A stretch of DNA of 6,380 bases from an uncultured Eggerthellaceae bacterium (lineage in GTDB: Bacteria; Actinomycetota; Coriobacteriia; Coriobacteriales; Eggerthellaceae): the NCBI GenBank assembly GCA_947632575.1, contig CANRPV010000087.1:1-6380 (forward strand), written 5' to 3'. A program made the translations under genes and the position numbers. The notes beneath the pieces were generated by a model that was given only the letters and a program-made list of their open reading frames with translations, had not been told where the DNA came from and ran no database searches. Positions 5,774-6,380 of the stretch are shown piece after piece (within the stretch, counting starts at the first letter, position 1; each line of letters opens with the position of its first letter).

Positions 5774-6100
5774 ATGACCGAGAATAATCCTACCCCCTCC
5801 AATGATCCCAAGAAGCTTGCCGACGAGGAACTGTCCGAGGTCATGGGCGGTATGCTCGAACCCGGTTTCTATAATTGCCTGAACAGCTTGCCTTACAAAG
5901 ACGAAATATATGACTACGTGACATTCGGAGGCCACGACGAAGAGGGTTTTCGATGCTACGAAAGGCTCATCATGTCCATGAGCGAACATGGCGACGGCGC
6001 GAAGTCAAACAAGCTTTGGGACTATGCGAGCACCTGGTATGACACCTATTCGGGCAGGAGATATGACAGACAGACTAAGATCTGGGAACCCGAATGGTGA
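5774..6100 (+). CDS. Double-glycine-leader small protein, array member 6 (long form)
   Basis: The product has 108 residues from ATG 5774, with leader 26 (NDPKKLADEELSEVMGG) and core 82. An in-frame ATG at 5744 is rejected because it has no ribosome binding site, whereas AAGGAAGGAAG (5759-5769) is well placed before 5774. The leader matches that of member 3 closely, including the DNA around NDPKKL, while the core is the most divergent of the set: only the aromatic-rich, acidic character, four Trp and a NKLW similar to the RKLW of member 1 remain. It has two Cys and a Trp-rich end (KIWEPEW) without the DG tail motif. It is the last gene of the array and is followed by a palindrome that may end transcription. 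Function unknown. Confidence 0.8.
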   Translation: MTENNPTPSNDPKKLADEELSEVMGGMLEPGFYNCLNSLPYKDEIYDYVTFGGHDEEGFRCYERLIMSMSEHGDGAKSNKLWDYASTWYDTYSGRRYDRQTKIWEPEW

Positions 6101-6134
6101 TGACCGCGCGTAATCGCAAAGTCGAGTAAGATAC

Positions 6135-6156
6135 TTGCGTTGCAACGCAAATTTTT
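6135..6156 (+). terminator. Perfect 16-base palindrome followed by a short T-tract
   Basis: TTGCGTTG/CAACGCAA (6135-6150) is perfectly self-complementary. As RNA it can fold as TTGCGT-TGCA-ACGCAA, six pairs with a tetraloop, followed by ATTTTT (6151-6156). This could terminate the peptide array transcript 35 bases after member 6. The same symmetry also fits a dimeric regulator site, and the two readings are not exclusive. Confidence 0.4.
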
Positions 6157-6181
6157 CGTTGCATTTTCGTTGCGACGAAAA
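6153..6181 (+). repeat. Helically phased CGTTGC repeats and a second inverted repeat
   Basis: TTTTCGTTGC occurs at 6153-6162 and 6164-6173, a period of 11 bases, about one DNA turn. The second copy is also the left half of an inverted repeat, TTTTCGT-TGCG-ACGAAAA (6164-6181, seven pairs). The core CGTTGC appears as well within the palindrome at 6135-6150. The block lies upstream of the AbrB-type gene and looks like a multi-site operator. Confidence 0.55.
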
Positions 6182-6192
6182 CTCTGGTCGGG

Positions 6193-6229
6193 TTGACAGG
6201 ATGCGCATCCAAGGTTTCTGGGGTATAAA
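6193..6229 (+). promoter_or_regulatory. Candidate promoter of the AbrB-type gene, with an abnormally long spacer
   Basis: TTGACA (6193-6198) is a perfect -35 hexamer and TATAAA (6224-6229) a good -10 hexamer, but they are 25 bases apart instead of about 17. At normal spacing from TTGACA only TTTCTG (6215-6220) is available. Either one of the two boxes is accidental or the promoter needs DNA distortion by a regulator. Confidence 0.35.
6199..6210 (+). promoter_or_regulatory. Perfect 12-base palindrome in the promoter spacer, candidate operator
   Basis: GGATGCGCATCC directly follows TTGACA and is perfectly self-complementary. A dimeric regulator bound here would sit between the -35 and -10 boxes. 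Autoregulation by the AbrB-type protein encoded just downstream is the simplest explanation (inference). Confidence 0.5.
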
Positions 6230-6260
6230 GAACAAGAAATTCTTACTTGGAGGTGATCGT

Positions 6261-6380
6261 ATGTCGATCGATGAACAGACGGTTTCATCGAAGGGACGGA
6301 TCGTGTTGCCTGCGCCCATACGCGAAGCTCTCCCGATCGGAAACGGGAATAAGCTCGCCGCCCGTTCGATCGGGGGCACC
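6261..6380 (+). CDS. AbrB/MazE (SpoVT-AbrB) type DNA-binding protein, N-terminal part (3' partial)
   Basis: Forty residues are visible before the window ends. VSSKGRIVLPAPIREAL (8-24) is the swapped-hairpin AbrB signature found in AbrB/SpoVT regulators and in MazE/VapB antitoxins, which bind palindromic DNA as dimers. After it, PIGNGNKLAA replaces the more usual GI-x-PGDKL turn, still within the family pattern. The start is secure: GGAGGTGAT (6249-6257), nearly fully complementary to the 16S tail, precedes ATG 6261. Palindromes and a promoter-like region lie just upstream, fitting autoregulation. If it is an antitoxin, a PIN-domain VapC-like or MazF-like toxin should follow just beyond the window. 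It could instead be a regulator of the peptide array, but nothing visible shows this. Confidence 0.85.
   Translation, partial: MSIDEQTVSSKGRIVLPAPIREALPIGNGNKLAARSIGGT

Noticed and set aside
5518..5844. 108-codon open frame on the - strand across the gap before member 6
   Set aside because: It starts inside the leader of member 6 in antisense, has low-complexity composition, and crosses the fragment that is clearly related to member 4 on the + strand.
3842..6100. CRISPR-like or simple repeat array
   Set aside because: The periodic similarity is due to coding leaders of paralogous genes, not to identical repeats with regular spacers.
6005..6379. 124-codon open frame on the - strand across the right end
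   Set aside because: It runs antisense through member 6, the palindromes and the AbrB-type gene, which has a much better start and a clear family signature.

Overview
The window reads as a bacterial chromosome segment of medium GC content with every convincing gene on the + strand. The radical SAM/DUF2344 pair, its sequence style and the compact gene spacing suggest an actinobacterium, most likely a member of the Coriobacteriia (Olsenella/Collinsella/Atopobium-like). This assignment is inference from protein resemblance, not from a marker gene.

Positions 1-2750 are housekeeping-like: the C-terminal end of an unidentified Lys/Ala-rich protein, a 640-residue radical SAM protein of the TIGR03960 type, and, overlapping it by one base, its usual partner of the TIGR03936/DUF2344 type. 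A short gap with three 14-base imperfect tandem repeats leads to a single-domain (p)ppGpp synthetase (2870-3637) of the RelQ/YjbM small alarmone synthetase class.

Positions 3638-6100 are the accessory part and the main point of interest. After a 204-base gap carrying a perfect TATAAT box there are six tandem genes for small proteins of 83-108 residues. All begin with a 22-26 residue leader that ends in a double glycine (consensus K-L-[AT]-D-E-E-L-x-x-V-x-G-G) and continue into a net acidic, Trp/Tyr-rich core of 61-82 residues. The first three have exactly the same plan, 25 leader plus 73 core residues. Leaders fall into two types, and they do not track the core types, so the set looks like a recombining precursor family. 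A broken seventh copy lies between the fifth and sixth genes; its last 11 codons differ from the fourth gene only at synonymous sites. No transporter, peptidase or modifying enzyme is present in the window, so the export or maturation partner must be encoded elsewhere.

Positions 6101-6380 hold a dense block of palindromes and repeated CGTTGC motifs, a consensus TTGACA box followed by a perfect 12-base palindrome, and the start of an AbrB/MazE-type DNA-binding protein that runs off the window end. It is probably an antitoxin or transition-state-type regulator with its own operator.

Most likely working picture: conserved genes at the left, then an expandable set of double-glycine-leader peptides (candidate bacteriocin-like or other exported peptides), then a regulatory or toxin-antitoxin locus. 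The function of the peptide family is unknown.
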